A DNA stretch of 64,000 bases from the IMG/VR virus record IMGVR_UViG_3300044675_002599, positions 1 to 64,000 of that record, one strand, 5' to 3'. The stretch's first letter is position 1. Each line of letters opens with the position of its first letter. Origin of the DNA: a virus. Positions 13,824 to 23,500 of the stretch are shown here, piece after piece. The notes under the pieces are model-generated. The model was not told the DNA's origin and did no database searches. It saw only the letters and a list, made by a program, of their open reading frames with translations. A program made the position numbers and the translations under genes.

Positions 13824-14377
13824 TGCCAACAAGAAGACGGAGTGCTTATCACCCTGTTTGCTACTACGTGGACTCTCCTTTAGGGAGGGTCCATATTAGC
13901 AATCAGTTCACTGCAAAGATTATCTATCAACTATGGTGTCAATACTCTTGTGATTATAATCTCGATGGTGTAGTTACAGTTCATGCATTGATGTCACCTA
14001 ATGGGTGGTCAACATGGAGTCGTAAACACGTTATTGATTTACTAAATGGTGGATGGAAAGCAAGGCTTCTATGTAAGTCGATCATAACTAATTCAGAACG
14101 TAAGGAGGTATTGTTTAACTCATCAGTAAAAATATCAACTGATGAATATGAATGGTTTTCAATACATAAATGGAACGACATGACCAATGTCGTAAATCAT
14201 CAACTTACATTGACGTTGATGTATCCACAGGTATTGCAACACATATTAAGATCACCAACTCCATTATCCGCTCGCATGGCATTAGAGATAGATAAGCTCT
14301 CTGTCTTCCCAGATGGAACATCATCAACTAAATATGTAAAACAAGTTTGGGAATACATACATGGAAGAAGATCCTGA
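13823..14377 (+). CDS. Unrecognised 184-aa basic protein
   Basis: Basic N-terminus (MPTRRRSAYHP), aromatic-rich middle and a helical C-terminus. A winged-helix-like segment may lie around residues 45-75 (VTVHALMSPNGWSTWSRKHVIDLL), but this is weak. One-base overlap with the previous gene. Confidence 0.6.
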   Translation: MPTRRRSAYHPVCYYVDSPLGRVHISNQFTAKIIYQLWCQYSCDYNLDGVVTVHALMSPNGWSTWSRKHVIDLLNGGWKARLLCKSIITNSERKEVLFNSSVKISTDEYEWFSIHKWNDMTNVVNHQLTLTLMYPQVLQHILRSPTPLSARMALEIDKLSVFPDGTSSTKYVKQVWEYIHGRRS

Positions 14378-14471
14378 TTTCATAAGTGCCATACAAGGTG
14401 GCATGGGTTGTTTATTTATCATCTTATTAGTAGCAAGCTATTTCTACTATGCGTATATCATTAGAATATGA
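14361..14471 (+). CDS. 36-aa single-pass membrane protein
   Basis: Starts MEEDPDFISAIQGG, then a hydrophobic helix (MGCLFIILLVASYFYYAYII). It overlaps the previous gene by 17 bases and the VRR-NUC start as ATGA. Acidic outer end and location suggest it is real; function unknown. Confidence 0.6.
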   Translation: MEEDPDFISAIQGGMGCLFIILLVASYFYYAYIIRI

Positions 14472-14836
14472 GAAGGAAAAACGACGAAGCAGTATTTCAA
14501 AGTCAAGTCTGCATGATGTTACGAGCATGTGGATACACAATTATTGAGGTAGGTAAATCAAGAGGCAAAACAAGATGTCGTTCATGTGGCACATTTCAAT
14601 ACGCTACTGGATGGCAAGGTAATACCGTTGGCGCACCTGATTTATACGTACATTGTAAAGACTGGCCAATACCAATCGGTGTTGGCCTTGAATTAAAAAC
14701 AGAGAAAGGGTCTGTAAGAGAAGCACAACAATTAATAGCAAATGAAAACATGACAGTCATCTGTAGGAATGTAGATGACGTAATAAACGCAATGAGAAAA
14801 GTCGAACTAAAGTTTGAAAGAGAATGTAAATTATGA
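14468..14836 (+). CDS. VRR-NUC domain nuclease
   Basis: Matches the VRR-NUC branch of PD-(D/E)xK nucleases. An N-terminal acidic residue (E7) is followed by GAPDLYV with D58, then GLELKTEKG with E75-x-K77, then REAQQ with Q87. A CRSC pair at 37-40 is an insertion that may bind metal. In phages such small VRR-NUC enzymes act on branched or flap DNA in recombination and replication, which suits the neighbouring genes. Confidence 0.85.
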   Translation: MRRKNDEAVFQSQVCMMLRACGYTIIEVGKSRGKTRCRSCGTFQYATGWQGNTVGAPDLYVHCKDWPIPIGVGLELKTEKGSVREAQQLIANENMTVICRNVDDVINAMRKVELKFERECKL

Positions 14837-15483
14837 ATTATGATGTGTTTCCATTTAGTGAAACCAATCATGGATGCGACGTAACGTATGATCCATTTCA
14901 CTATGTATATGTTGCAGAGAAAGATGGAGCAATAGCCCATGTAAACAAAGAAGGCTGGTCATTAGTTTGTTGTTGGACTTCTGTTTGGGATGCAGAAAAA
15001 GATGTCGAGAAGAACTTTGATAATCCTAAAGATTACGACATTAAACCTATCTCAATTCATATCTTGGCGCACGTATCACCAGCGATTATTCTTGATGGTG
15101 AACCTATCCTAATTAAATCAACTAACATAGTCAACACAAAAGCATCTGTACTTACTTGTCCTGATGTTATGTATCCTGATGCCGCAATGCTATGGCATAT
15201 TGCTGTAGACAAAGAAGCTAAGTCTCCAATAACTGATAAGAATGGTAATCCATTTGCAGATTTAGACCCATTTGAATTGATGACTTCAATTTATAAACAC
15301 GTAGGTGAGGAATGCATTGATAAGTTAGCTGTTGGCGATTACGTTATTGTTGCATATACATTGTTAGTTCTATCTAAGATGGCAACAAGCTACAACGTAA
15401 ATGGAAAAGTATATAGTCCAAGTGTTTCATTACTACTAAGTAAGCATGGACGGAAAGCAAACAAAGAACACGATAATGTTTAA
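14833..15483 (+). CDS. Unrecognised 216-aa protein
   Basis: Acidic alpha/beta protein without a recognised motif. It sits between the VRR-NUC nuclease and the putative annealing protein, coupled to both by overlaps, so a role in recombination or replication is likely by position only. Confidence 0.6.
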   Translation: MNYDVFPFSETNHGCDVTYDPFHYVYVAEKDGAIAHVNKEGWSLVCCWTSVWDAEKDVEKNFDNPKDYDIKPISIHILAHVSPAIILDGEPILIKSTNIVNTKASVLTCPDVMYPDAAMLWHIAVDKEAKSPITDKNGNPFADLDPFELMTSIYKHVGEECIDKLAVGDYVIVAYTLLVLSKMATSYNVNGKVYSPSVSLLLSKHGRKANKEHDNV

Positions 15484-16057
15484 TCCTAGAGATCACTTCA
15501 TCAACTTAAAAGGCAAGCAGTACTTGCCTGTTGCTCCACGTATTGCGTGGTTCCGTGAGGAACATCCAGACTGGACAATCATGACGTATGCAGTACCCGA
15601 TCTTTCGGGTGCTGACTACACTACATTTGCTGCAGAAATCTTAGATGACACTGGAAGGCTTATTGCTAAAGCTCATAAGACAGAGCATGAGAAGCACTTT
15701 GCTGATTACCGCGAGAAGGCAGAAACGGGCGCCATTGGGCGAGCACTAGCCTTGTGTGGGTATGGCACATTGTTTGCTCAGGAGTTGGAAGAACCTATTA
15801 CACCAGCGGGTGAGATGCGTATTGTTGATGCACCTCAACTTGGCAAAGTAAAACTTACGCCGGGTAAACAATTTGCATTTGAATGTAAGCGCATATGGGG
15901 ACTAGGTATTACGTCATCCGATATGAAGCGCGTGTTCTTTAAATTGGCAGGACATAATGACACTAGCGATGAAAATCTCAAGTTAGTGAATGAAGTATTG
16001 CTTGGATTCAACACACCGGAAGAAGCAGAGTCGGTGTTTTTGACAGAGGAGGAATAA
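15446..16057 (+). CDS. Putative single-strand annealing protein
   Basis: Conserved signature: NPRDHFINLKGKQYLPV, WFREEHPDW and EKAETGAIGRALALCGYGT. I know this pattern from a broad phage family that is often hypothetical but has been linked to Rad52/Sak-like annealing proteins; that link is from memory. The C-terminal half is helical. An ATG at 15476 (MFNPRDHF) fits the family start better than 15446. It precedes a Gam/Gp157-like gene, which fits a recombination pair. Confidence 0.6.
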   Translation: MDGKQTKNTIMFNPRDHFINLKGKQYLPVAPRIAWFREEHPDWTIMTYAVPDLSGADYTTFAAEILDDTGRLIAKAHKTEHEKHFADYREKAETGAIGRALALCGYGTLFAQELEEPITPAGEMRIVDAPQLGKVKLTPGKQFAFECKRIWGLGITSSDMKRVFFKLAGHNDTSDENLKLVNEVLLGFNTPEEAESVFLTEEE

Positions 16058-16639
16058 ATGGATACAACTAAATTTTTAGATCTGACTAAGTTTGACATTA
16101 TCGGAGACAGCATTTACGAGATTGAGACCGGCGAATATGCCGGTCCAGTTGACGGCTGGTTAGGTGAGGAACTTAAAACAGAAGATGACGTTCTTTTAGC
16201 TTTACAGCGTTTACTAAAATACGAGACTGAATTAAAGGCAGAACAACTGGCTATGCAATCAGTAGTGGAGCGTTACAAGTCCATGGTTAAGGACAAGGAA
16301 CGCAAAGTGTTGTGGTTACAGGCACGTTATGGCGTACAGATTGCAGACTTTGCCAAGCAGCAACTAACTGGTAAATCTAAAACATGGAAGTGCCCATGGG
16401 GTCAAGTAGCATTTCGCACATCAGCTCCTGCGTTTTCTATACTTAATGAAGAGAAAGCAGCACAGGTCATCCCGTTGTCGCTTGACGCCATAAAGGTTGA
16501 GCATAAAGTATACAAAAGCAAGATACCAAAAGAAGTACAACTCACACTGGTTGAAGAGTATCCAGAGTTGTTTAGTATGACAGAGGCTTCTGAAAACTTC
16601 AGTATCAAAACATTGACAGCAACTGAGGTAGAAGAGTAA
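16058..16639 (+). CDS. Gam/Gp157-like protein
   Basis: Residues 45-110 form a long charged helix pair (YETELKAEQLAMQSVVERYK), followed by KTWKCPWGQVAFRTSAP and a Val-Pro-Lys-rich C-terminus. This is the layout of the phage Mu Gam/Siphovirus Gp157 group, which binds DNA ends and blocks exonucleases. It begins directly after the putative annealing gene, and a strong terminator follows. Confidence 0.7.
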   Translation: MDTTKFLDLTKFDIIGDSIYEIETGEYAGPVDGWLGEELKTEDDVLLALQRLLKYETELKAEQLAMQSVVERYKSMVKDKERKVLWLQARYGVQIADFAKQQLTGKSKTWKCPWGQVAFRTSAPAFSILNEEKAAQVIPLSLDAIKVEHKVYKSKIPKEVQLTLVEEYPELFSMTEASENFSIKTLTATEVEE

Positions 16640-16692
16640 GATTGATTGCTCCGTAACTATATTCAAACGGAGTCAACAACAACCAAACATAG

Positions 16693-16723
16693 AAGGCCAC
16701 GAGTTAATACCTCGTGGCCTTTT
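16693..16723 (+). terminator. Intrinsic terminator
   Basis: AAGGCCACGAG and CTCGTGGCCTT form an 11-bp perfect stem around TTAATAC, with a short T tail. It separates the recombination genes from the replication-initiation genes. Confidence 0.85.
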
Positions 16724-16742
16724 GTGGCATAGAAAGAATTAT

Positions 16743-17291
16743 ATGAACGAAGAGATTGTACGGATTGGAAACTTACCTAGTTCGATTTTAGTTTCAGATG
16801 TAGGTATTACATTCCTTAAAGATTTAGAATTTGATGATTGGTACAAGTTAATGCAAACACTGCAAAGACTTGAGACTGCATTTCAATTTGGCATTGGTGA
16901 CGCATTAAATTATGGGCAAACACAATATGGTGAGAAGTATTCTCAAGCAATGGATGCCACTGGATACGCATACCAGTCATTAGCCAACTGGGCATGGGTA
17001 AGTGGATCAATACCTCATCACAATCGCGTATCAGGACTTAGCTGGTCACACCACCGTGTAGTTGCTAAGCTTCCTGTTGATCAACAAAAAGAAATATTAC
17101 TATCTGCTTACTCACAACAAATGTCTGCCAGTGATATAGTTGCAGTCCTGACTGGTGATGTAGAACCACAGAAAAGAGTGACTGTTAAAGTCCCCGACGG
17201 AATGACAGCCGATGAGGCAAGCGAGATATTAACTAAGTCAGCATCAAATAAAAAAGAAGACGTATGTGCGTCATGCCCATATAGGAAATAA
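16743..17291 (+). CDS. Conserved phage protein of unknown function (182 aa)
   Basis: The frame runs back to a TTG at 16722 inside the terminator, so I take the ATG at 16743. GDALNYGQTQYGEKY, ATGYAYQSLANWAWV and LSWSHHRVVAKLP form a pattern I have seen in actinobacterial phages and plasmids, where it remains uncharacterised. The C-terminal CASCPYR may bind metal. It directly precedes the replication initiator. Confidence 0.6.
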   Translation: MNEEIVRIGNLPSSILVSDVGITFLKDLEFDDWYKLMQTLQRLETAFQFGIGDALNYGQTQYGEKYSQAMDATGYAYQSLANWAWVSGSIPHHNRVSGLSWSHHRVVAKLPVDQQKEILLSAYSQQMSASDIVAVLTGDVEPQKRVTVKVPDGMTADEASEILTKSASNKKEDVCASCPYRK

Positions 17292-17293
17292 CA

Positions 17294-18007
17294 ATGATAA
17301 CAGTGTTCAACGGAAAGTCATTTGGCTTATCCGGTGAAAAAGCATCTGGGTTTGTACAGATAGATAGATTACTTGTAGACCATATAACTAACTTTACTCC
17401 ATCAGGGTTTGTCGTTTTTATGGTTATCGTAATGCATGTAGACAATGATGGTTATTGTTGGCCTAGCATCAAGAGACTTACTGAATGCACCGGGCTTTCA
17501 GAAGCAACTGTTAGAAATGCATTGCATTATCTGACTGGGATGAAGATTAACGATAAACGATTATTGGAAGTCAATTCTAGAACTTCTTCCAATGGGAGAA
17601 CAACAAGTAATGGCTATAAGTTATTTCCAGATTCAATTGATCATGATCCTGAAACAAAGGTTAGTTCAGTCAAGCAAGAGAAGAAGGAACTCGTAAAGGA
17701 AGATGATCCAGCGTTCTTGTTATACAAAGCATTTAAACTTGCGCGGTGGGGGATAGTGTCTGAGTCAGCAATTACCGACAAGGAATGGAAAGATGTTCGG
17801 TTAATAATCTGGCAGATGCACAAGGCTGGTGTAACAGAAGACAGCGTCATTGAGCGCGTGAACACACTCAAGGGTAAGTGGACAAACCAAGAGATGATCA
17901 CGGTTCGCTCTTTGTGGAAGCATTGGGAAACACACGCGGCATCAACGTATGGTAAGCCTAAGACAGGCGTAAAGATAGAGGACTGGTTCAATGACAGCAA
18001 CGGATAA
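17294..18007 (+). CDS. Winged-helix replication initiator-like protein
   Basis: Residues 40-100 form a helix-turn-helix (DGYCWPSIKRLTECTGLSEA, then TVRNALHYL) with a wing, like HTH_36-type phage replication proteins. The C-terminal third (TDKEWKDVRLIIWQMHKAG) is helical and may be the DnaD-like or loader-contact part. It is followed by a loader candidate and DnaB, so it probably recognises the origin. Confidence 0.7.
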   Translation: MITVFNGKSFGLSGEKASGFVQIDRLLVDHITNFTPSGFVVFMVIVMHVDNDGYCWPSIKRLTECTGLSEATVRNALHYLTGMKINDKRLLEVNSRTSSNGRTTSNGYKLFPDSIDHDPETKVSSVKQEKKELVKEDDPAFLLYKAFKLARWGIVSESAITDKEWKDVRLIIWQMHKAGVTEDSVIERVNTLKGKWTNQEMITVRSLWKHWETHAASTYGKPKTGVKIEDWFNDSNG

Positions 18008-18428
18008 ATTACTGGCGATTCTTTCGCAACTACCTAGTTCTATTACATGGAACGATACAAGTGAGACTGTATACAGAGTAGCAATCAATGGTCTCAACGA
18101 TGAAGACATTAAAGGTGGAGCACTACGGCTTCTTACACGTAGTAAGTTTCGTCCTACTCCATCAGAAGTGTTGCTCAGCGTGGCCATTGAGAAGTTTGGT
18201 GATGCTCAACCACATATTGTTACGTATGACATCGGTGAGGGGTTGAGGTTAGGGGTACCTGCTGACAAGCTGCATCCTACAGTTAGACTCGTTCTAAGAA
18301 AGACTGGAGGCTATCAAGCATGGAGAGTAGAACCACCTATCAAAGGGCAATCGCTACAAGAAGTAATTAATGAAGTACACATCGTTAGGCTAACGGAATA
18401 CATGAATGAGCAAAGAACAAAATCTTAG
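17991..18428 (+). CDS. Putative helicase loader
   Basis: 145-aa helical protein with a FRPTPSEVL segment near residue 53. Position between an initiator-like gene and the DnaB-like helicase, plus size, suggests a loader of the G39P/DnaI-like small class; sequence alone does not prove this. It overlaps both neighbours by 17 and 23 bases. Confidence 0.5.
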   Translation: MTATDKLLAILSQLPSSITWNDTSETVYRVAINGLNDEDIKGGALRLLTRSKFRPTPSEVLLSVAIEKFGDAQPHIVTYDIGEGLRLGVPADKLHPTVRLVLRKTGGYQAWRVEPPIKGQSLQEVINEVHIVRLTEYMNEQRTKS

Positions 18429-19791
18429 AAGCATTGGCTTCAACATTGAAATACCTTCAGATGTTATGAGTGAGCAATCACTTATAGCATCTGTTCTTCT
18501 TGGTGGAAAGAAGTTATTCAAGAGTCTTTCGCACATCAACAAAGGTATGTTCTACAGGGTCTCACACAGCCTCATATGGGATGCATATGTTGCAATCGAT
18601 GCAGCTGGTCAAGACATTGATATCGTCACGGTAAATGAAGAACTAACAAAGCATAATGCGCTAGAGGCTTGTGGTGGACTTGGCTACATCATGCAGTGTG
18701 CGGAGTTACTACCAAGTACATCTAACTACGAGAGTTATGTCAAGTTAGTAGTCGAGTATCATCGACGGAGAGAAATAATATTCTCATCAGAGTTAGCAAG
18801 CAAGAAGGCCTCGCTTGGAGATGATGATGTTGATTCGATCATCGCTGATTTAAATAAATCTGTTTCGTATACCAATTCCGGAAACACATCTGAAGATTTA
18901 TCTAAATTAATGTGGGACACAACAACTGAAGCATTAGAAAGAGACGTTGACAAAACAGACTTTTCTGTACATTCTGGTTACAATGAAATAGATTTGATTA
19001 CAGGAGGCTGGCGGAACGGAGAATTGATTATTTTAGGTGGTCGTCCATCTATGGGTAAATCAAGTTTGGGGTTGCAGTATGCATGGAACGCAGCACGATT
19101 CATGCGGACGCTAGAACAAAAGACAGGAGTACTAATCATCAGCGCGGAAATGTCAAAGGACATGGTAACTGCACGTATGCTCTCAATCTACAGTGAAGTG
19201 GATAGTCAAGTTATACAGACAAAGAAACTGAATAACTATCAGAAGGATAAGCTACAAGGTGTAGCTCAGGAGGCTAGGACACTTCATGTTAGGATTATCG
19301 CAGATAAGACTGTCACCCTTGGAGGAATCAGAGATGCCATCAGGGACGCACAAAAATCTTTTCATGTTGGCTTGGTGGTTGTTGATTACTTACAGATGAT
19401 TGCCATGCCAGCGTCATATAAGTCAGAGAATCGCACACGTGATATTGGCGTGATCAGTCGAGGGCTAAAAGATATTGCCCGTGAATACAAGTGTCCCGTC
19501 ATTGCACTATCGAGCCTGTCTAGGGCAGTAGAGCAGCGACAGGACAAGCGCCCGATGATGTCAGATCTAAGGGAGTCAGGAGATATTGAATCAGATGCGG
19601 ACGTCATACAGTTTATTTACAGGGCTGGTTATTATGAGCAAAAGCAATCTGGTGATGAAGAACAAGAGGCTGACAAAGCAGAGGTTATAACAGCCAAAAA
19701 TAGAAATGGAAAGACAGGGGTCTCATTGCTACAGTTTGAACCCCGGTACGCAAAGTTTACAGAGTTTCAATCAGGTGGATTTTTTCTTTAG
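18406..19791 (+). CDS. DnaB-like replicative helicase
   Basis: 461 aa, the usual DnaB length. The N-terminal domain (to about 155) is followed by the RecA-type core with Walker A GGRPSMGKSS at 211-220, a ISAEMSKDM segment at 245-253, Walker B VVVDYLQM at 324-331, and the arginine-finger region SLSRAVEQRQDKRP. It should unwind DNA as a hexamer at the fork. No primase is seen, so host DnaG is probably used. Confidence 0.95.
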   Translation: MSKEQNLRSIGFNIEIPSDVMSEQSLIASVLLGGKKLFKSLSHINKGMFYRVSHSLIWDAYVAIDAAGQDIDIVTVNEELTKHNALEACGGLGYIMQCAELLPSTSNYESYVKLVVEYHRRREIIFSSELASKKASLGDDDVDSIIADLNKSVSYTNSGNTSEDLSKLMWDTTTEALERDVDKTDFSVHSGYNEIDLITGGWRNGELIILGGRPSMGKSSLGLQYAWNAARFMRTLEQKTGVLIISAEMSKDMVTARMLSIYSEVDSQVIQTKKLNNYQKDKLQGVAQEARTLHVRIIADKTVTLGGIRDAIRDAQKSFHVGLVVVDYLQMIAMPASYKSENRTRDIGVISRGLKDIAREYKCPVIALSSLSRAVEQRQDKRPMMSDLRESGDIESDADVIQFIYRAGYYEQKQSGDEEQEADKAEVITAKNRNGKTGVSLLQFEPRYAKFTEFQSGGFFL

Positions 19792-20547
19792 ATAAACTTT
19801 CTTCTGATCGCTGTTTACCACGCAGTCATATCCTAAACTCCGTGAGATATCTCTTACACCACAGTAGGACTTATTCTCACGGAGTACACACTGAATACCA
19901 AGCGGTGACCCATTTAGTTCAGGTCCATCATTCCAAGTTAAAGAACTATCATCTCCTAGAACAAGCTTAACCATTTCACGCACTGGAGCGTATGTTTTGC
20001 CATGTTCGTTTACGGCAATGATATGTTTATCCCCAAGAACAATCTTCCAATCTTGTTCCTGCACAATGAGGTGCCACGGATTGATAAAGTAAATATTCTT
20101 GGCATTCCTGCCAGCACGTACATTTTGACGTTCGGCAACCATATATCCATTACGACTTCCGTCGTTGTTACTATTCCCCTCAACTGAAACAAGCAATCCC
20201 GATTCTGAATACTTTGTTACGATACCAATGTGATACGCATCGTCGCCATTCACCAGTAACACTAAGTCTCCCGGACTACCTTGCTGAGACAAACAGTTGT
20301 TCTTCCTAGCCAATGACAACCAGACATCGCAGTCTGCGCTGAAACATAATGGCCAAACATCCCCACTTTTATCTTCCCATTCCATCGCAACACCACTAAC
20401 AAAAGACGCACACCAAAAACTACCTAACGGTGCGTGTACATTTGTATTCCATCTATCAATGAGTACTCCCCTGTTGCTTCCCACTGGCTGTTCAGATACG
20501 CCGATGTATTTTTCAGCTATGGAAATAAATAATTCCTTATTACTCAT
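19771..20547 (-). CDS. Endolysin: CHAP domain plus copper-amine-oxidase-N-like repeat
   Basis: The N-terminal half is a CHAP peptidase: SFWCASFVSG with catalytic C46, DAYHIGIVT with H106 and a following VEGNSN. The last 90 residues (from about 170) resemble the copper amine oxidase N-terminal-like domain found in cell-wall proteins (RENKSYCGVRDISRSLGY) and probably bind the envelope. A perfect AGGAGGT lies eight bases before the ATG at 20547; a GTG three codons earlier is less likely. Last gene of the late operon; its end overlaps the helicase stop on the other strand. Confidence 0.85.
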   Translation of the reverse strand: MSNKELFISIAEKYIGVSEQPVGSNRGVLIDRWNTNVHAPLGSFWCASFVSGVAMEWEDKSGDVWPLCFSADCDVWLSLARKNNCLSQQGSPGDLVLLVNGDDAYHIGIVTKYSESGLLVSVEGNSNNDGSRNGYMVAERQNVRAGRNAKNIYFINPWHLIVQEQDWKIVLGDKHIIAVNEHGKTYAPVREMVKLVLGDDSSLTWNDGPELNGSPLGIQCVLRENKSYCGVRDISRSLGYDCVVNSDQKKVYLKKKST

Positions 20548-23500
20548 ACGAACCACCTCCTCTGCTTCTTCGTCTTAGTGCTCTCTCTTCCATTTTTTCA
20601 AGCAATTCATCTGCTTGGCGCCGTGTCTCTTCGCCAGCATCTTCTTCTGATTCACCAAGTAGCGGTGGCATAGGCACCTTTTTCTGTATATTCTTAGCTA
20701 CTGATTCTGCATATGCCTTTTTATCAATCTTAGACATGGCAGCCGTAGTTCGCGATGGATATCCATACATAACACTAATGGGGTTATCGGGAGCGCTATC
20801 AGGAATTCCTTGCAATAAAGACTTAACACCAAATCGGTTAACAACGTCAGCTGCATTTGGATATTGTTGTTGTTCCTTGATTCCGTAGAACAACCCATCA
20901 ATTCTCTTATTTTTAATAATGTCTTTTACTGCAAAATTGCTATACCGTGAATTGACTCCTAATATTTTTAAATACAAAGACCACTTCATGGCATCAGATA
21001 ATTCAGTATCTCCCTTGCCCTTAGTGTCAGCGTCGTAAAGAGCAATGTCGTTAAGCAGTGATTGATACTGCACGTTAGTCATTGTGAGTGCTAACTCAGA
21101 AGCGTGTTCACCTAACGTTGTTCTATAAGCAGCATCCATTAAAGTAGTCGGACCAAATGGTACTTTGATGCGACCTTCTCTCAAGACGTCATATCCTTTA
21201 CTCTGCTGCATTGCTGCAGATTTCAAGTATGTCTTACCTGTAGCTGCTGTCTTAACTGTAGATACAAGCGATGTCAATCTAGACCAAAACAAAGCCTTGG
21301 CTACTTCGTCAAAGTAAATTTTCAATGCATCTTGCGTATTACTTGCGTTAGCAGTCCGTTGAAATGGTGCAACTAAAGATCTATTAAAGAATGTAGATGA
21401 CTGAGGTAAATCATACGCAATGCTATTAAATAATCTAACACCACCATATTCTTTAGTAAACGGAATCATGCCAGTCCATACGCCCGGCGCTGGCTTTACA
21501 TTTGCAAACTTACTATGATTCCATCCAAAAATAGTTGCAAAATCATACCAGTCTGTTGGAGAGTCAGCCTTGTTTAAAAATCGCCTGTTATCAATATACT
21601 GACTCATCATGTTAGATATAAGTCCAAGCAATGTAGTTTGCATTGCCATGCTCCCTACCACTTTAGCAGTTTGCACCCATGCATCAGGACCCATAGAGAA
21701 GAATCGTTTCTCTGCTTGATTATCAACCCATCCGTCACCAATTCCTAATGGGTCAGAGTATTTATTAACTCCCATGATTAACTTGTTTGCGGTAGCCTTG
21801 AGTCCCATGCTTATAAATGCAGGTAATAAACTTTGCATCGCTTGTGACTTATGCCATTGAGGTGCACTCATTGCAGTTCTGCCAAAGTCCAATATCCCCT
21901 TGACTACTGGCTTTAATGCTGGGTCAGATCCAGATGGCGCACCAGTCATTGCATTAATATGCGTAGACATATCTTGTTTCATCTTCATCTTCTTGTATGG
22001 ACTTAACAGAATGTTGCTATCTACCTTGGCTGCATATTCTAACCAAGTTTTAATACGCAGGATGTCAGTTGATAATGAGTTACCTCTTTCAATAGGATTA
22101 GCTAATGGAAGTAACTTAGTTAAAACTCCAGATCCAAATGTTTCAGAGGTAGTGTTTTGAATAGCATAATCATAAATATCTGTACCATTTAACATCGCTA
22201 ATTCAGTAGCCTGTGAATACCATTCGCCGTAATCGGTAACCAATCCAGTCTGAGTAAGGTCATCGATAGTGTAGGCTCTACCACTTCCCGGATTACCAAA
22301 TCCAAAGACTTCAGTCTTAGGGCCAAATGGAAGTATTCCTAGCCTAATGTTATTTCCCGGCGTTCCATATCTGCTAAATAATCCTTGAACAACATTGTGA
22401 TATGCCTTATCCCCAAAGGCTCCAAGCTTGCGGTGCCCAGCAATAGCTCCTATTAATTTACCGGCAAACCCTTTACCTGTTGTAGCCGTAGAACCAAATG
22501 GTAAGTTTGGAGCCATCGCTGCAATGCCATAGAACTGCATCAAAGCATTCTTTGGATTCATAGATGTAAGTGCATAGTTCTGAATAAACGTACGGCCAAA
22601 GTCATAGTTTAAGACCATAGCCTTTGCAATACTGGTCAGCTCAACCCATACAGAAGAAAGGGCACTTGACACGGCCTTCCCTCGCTTAGTTTTAAACCAA
22701 GGAGTTTTAGTCATTTGACCCGGAGCAAGTTTAGTAACACTTGATGTCGGCGTTGGCCCACTTGGGCTAGGACTAATAGAGCTACTAAACAATGCAGCCG
22801 ATGTTTCTTCGTAAATCCTTGATGGAATAGATACGTATAACGTATCACCCTTAACTTGAACAGAAGAAACTGTCCCTGATAACGAGTCGTCGTTATGGAT
22901 GACAAGATTCTTTGGCTCAGAAGGTACAGTTCCAACTTCACGTAGGAATCTAGTTACTTGTAATTCGTTATACGCTCTAACCGCTATTGGATCATCAGCA
23001 AGATGTTCAGGTATATCAAATCCCGGATACATTGCCTTCTTATAGTTGTCTGGCATAATCTCTTCAACGTCAATTGAATCGTTGCCAGCAGACATCCAAG
23101 TGCTATTCTCATTAGATTTAACTACCGCAGTATTGACTTCTTTGTAAACACTTCCATTTTCAGCTTCAAAGAATGCTTCACGAATAGTGGTTAACGATTT
23201 TGATTTTTCCATCCAGTCCTGTAAATCACTTGCATCTTCAATACCACGCATTATTTCTTGAGATGTCAAGAGTTTTGCAATGTGTACTTGCATTGGAACA
23301 AGCTTCTTATTACCCACAGAATCGCGTTGCTTAGAATCCAAGATGTCATTCTTGAATACAGTATCAATTAACAATCGTGGGTTCTGGCTGGCAATGTCCT
23401 GATTATTTGACCCGTCCTCATTTACCGACTTGTATGGATTTGATAATTCCGTAGCCGTAAATGAAATACCAGACTCAGTTGTAATGCCCATCTTCTCGCC

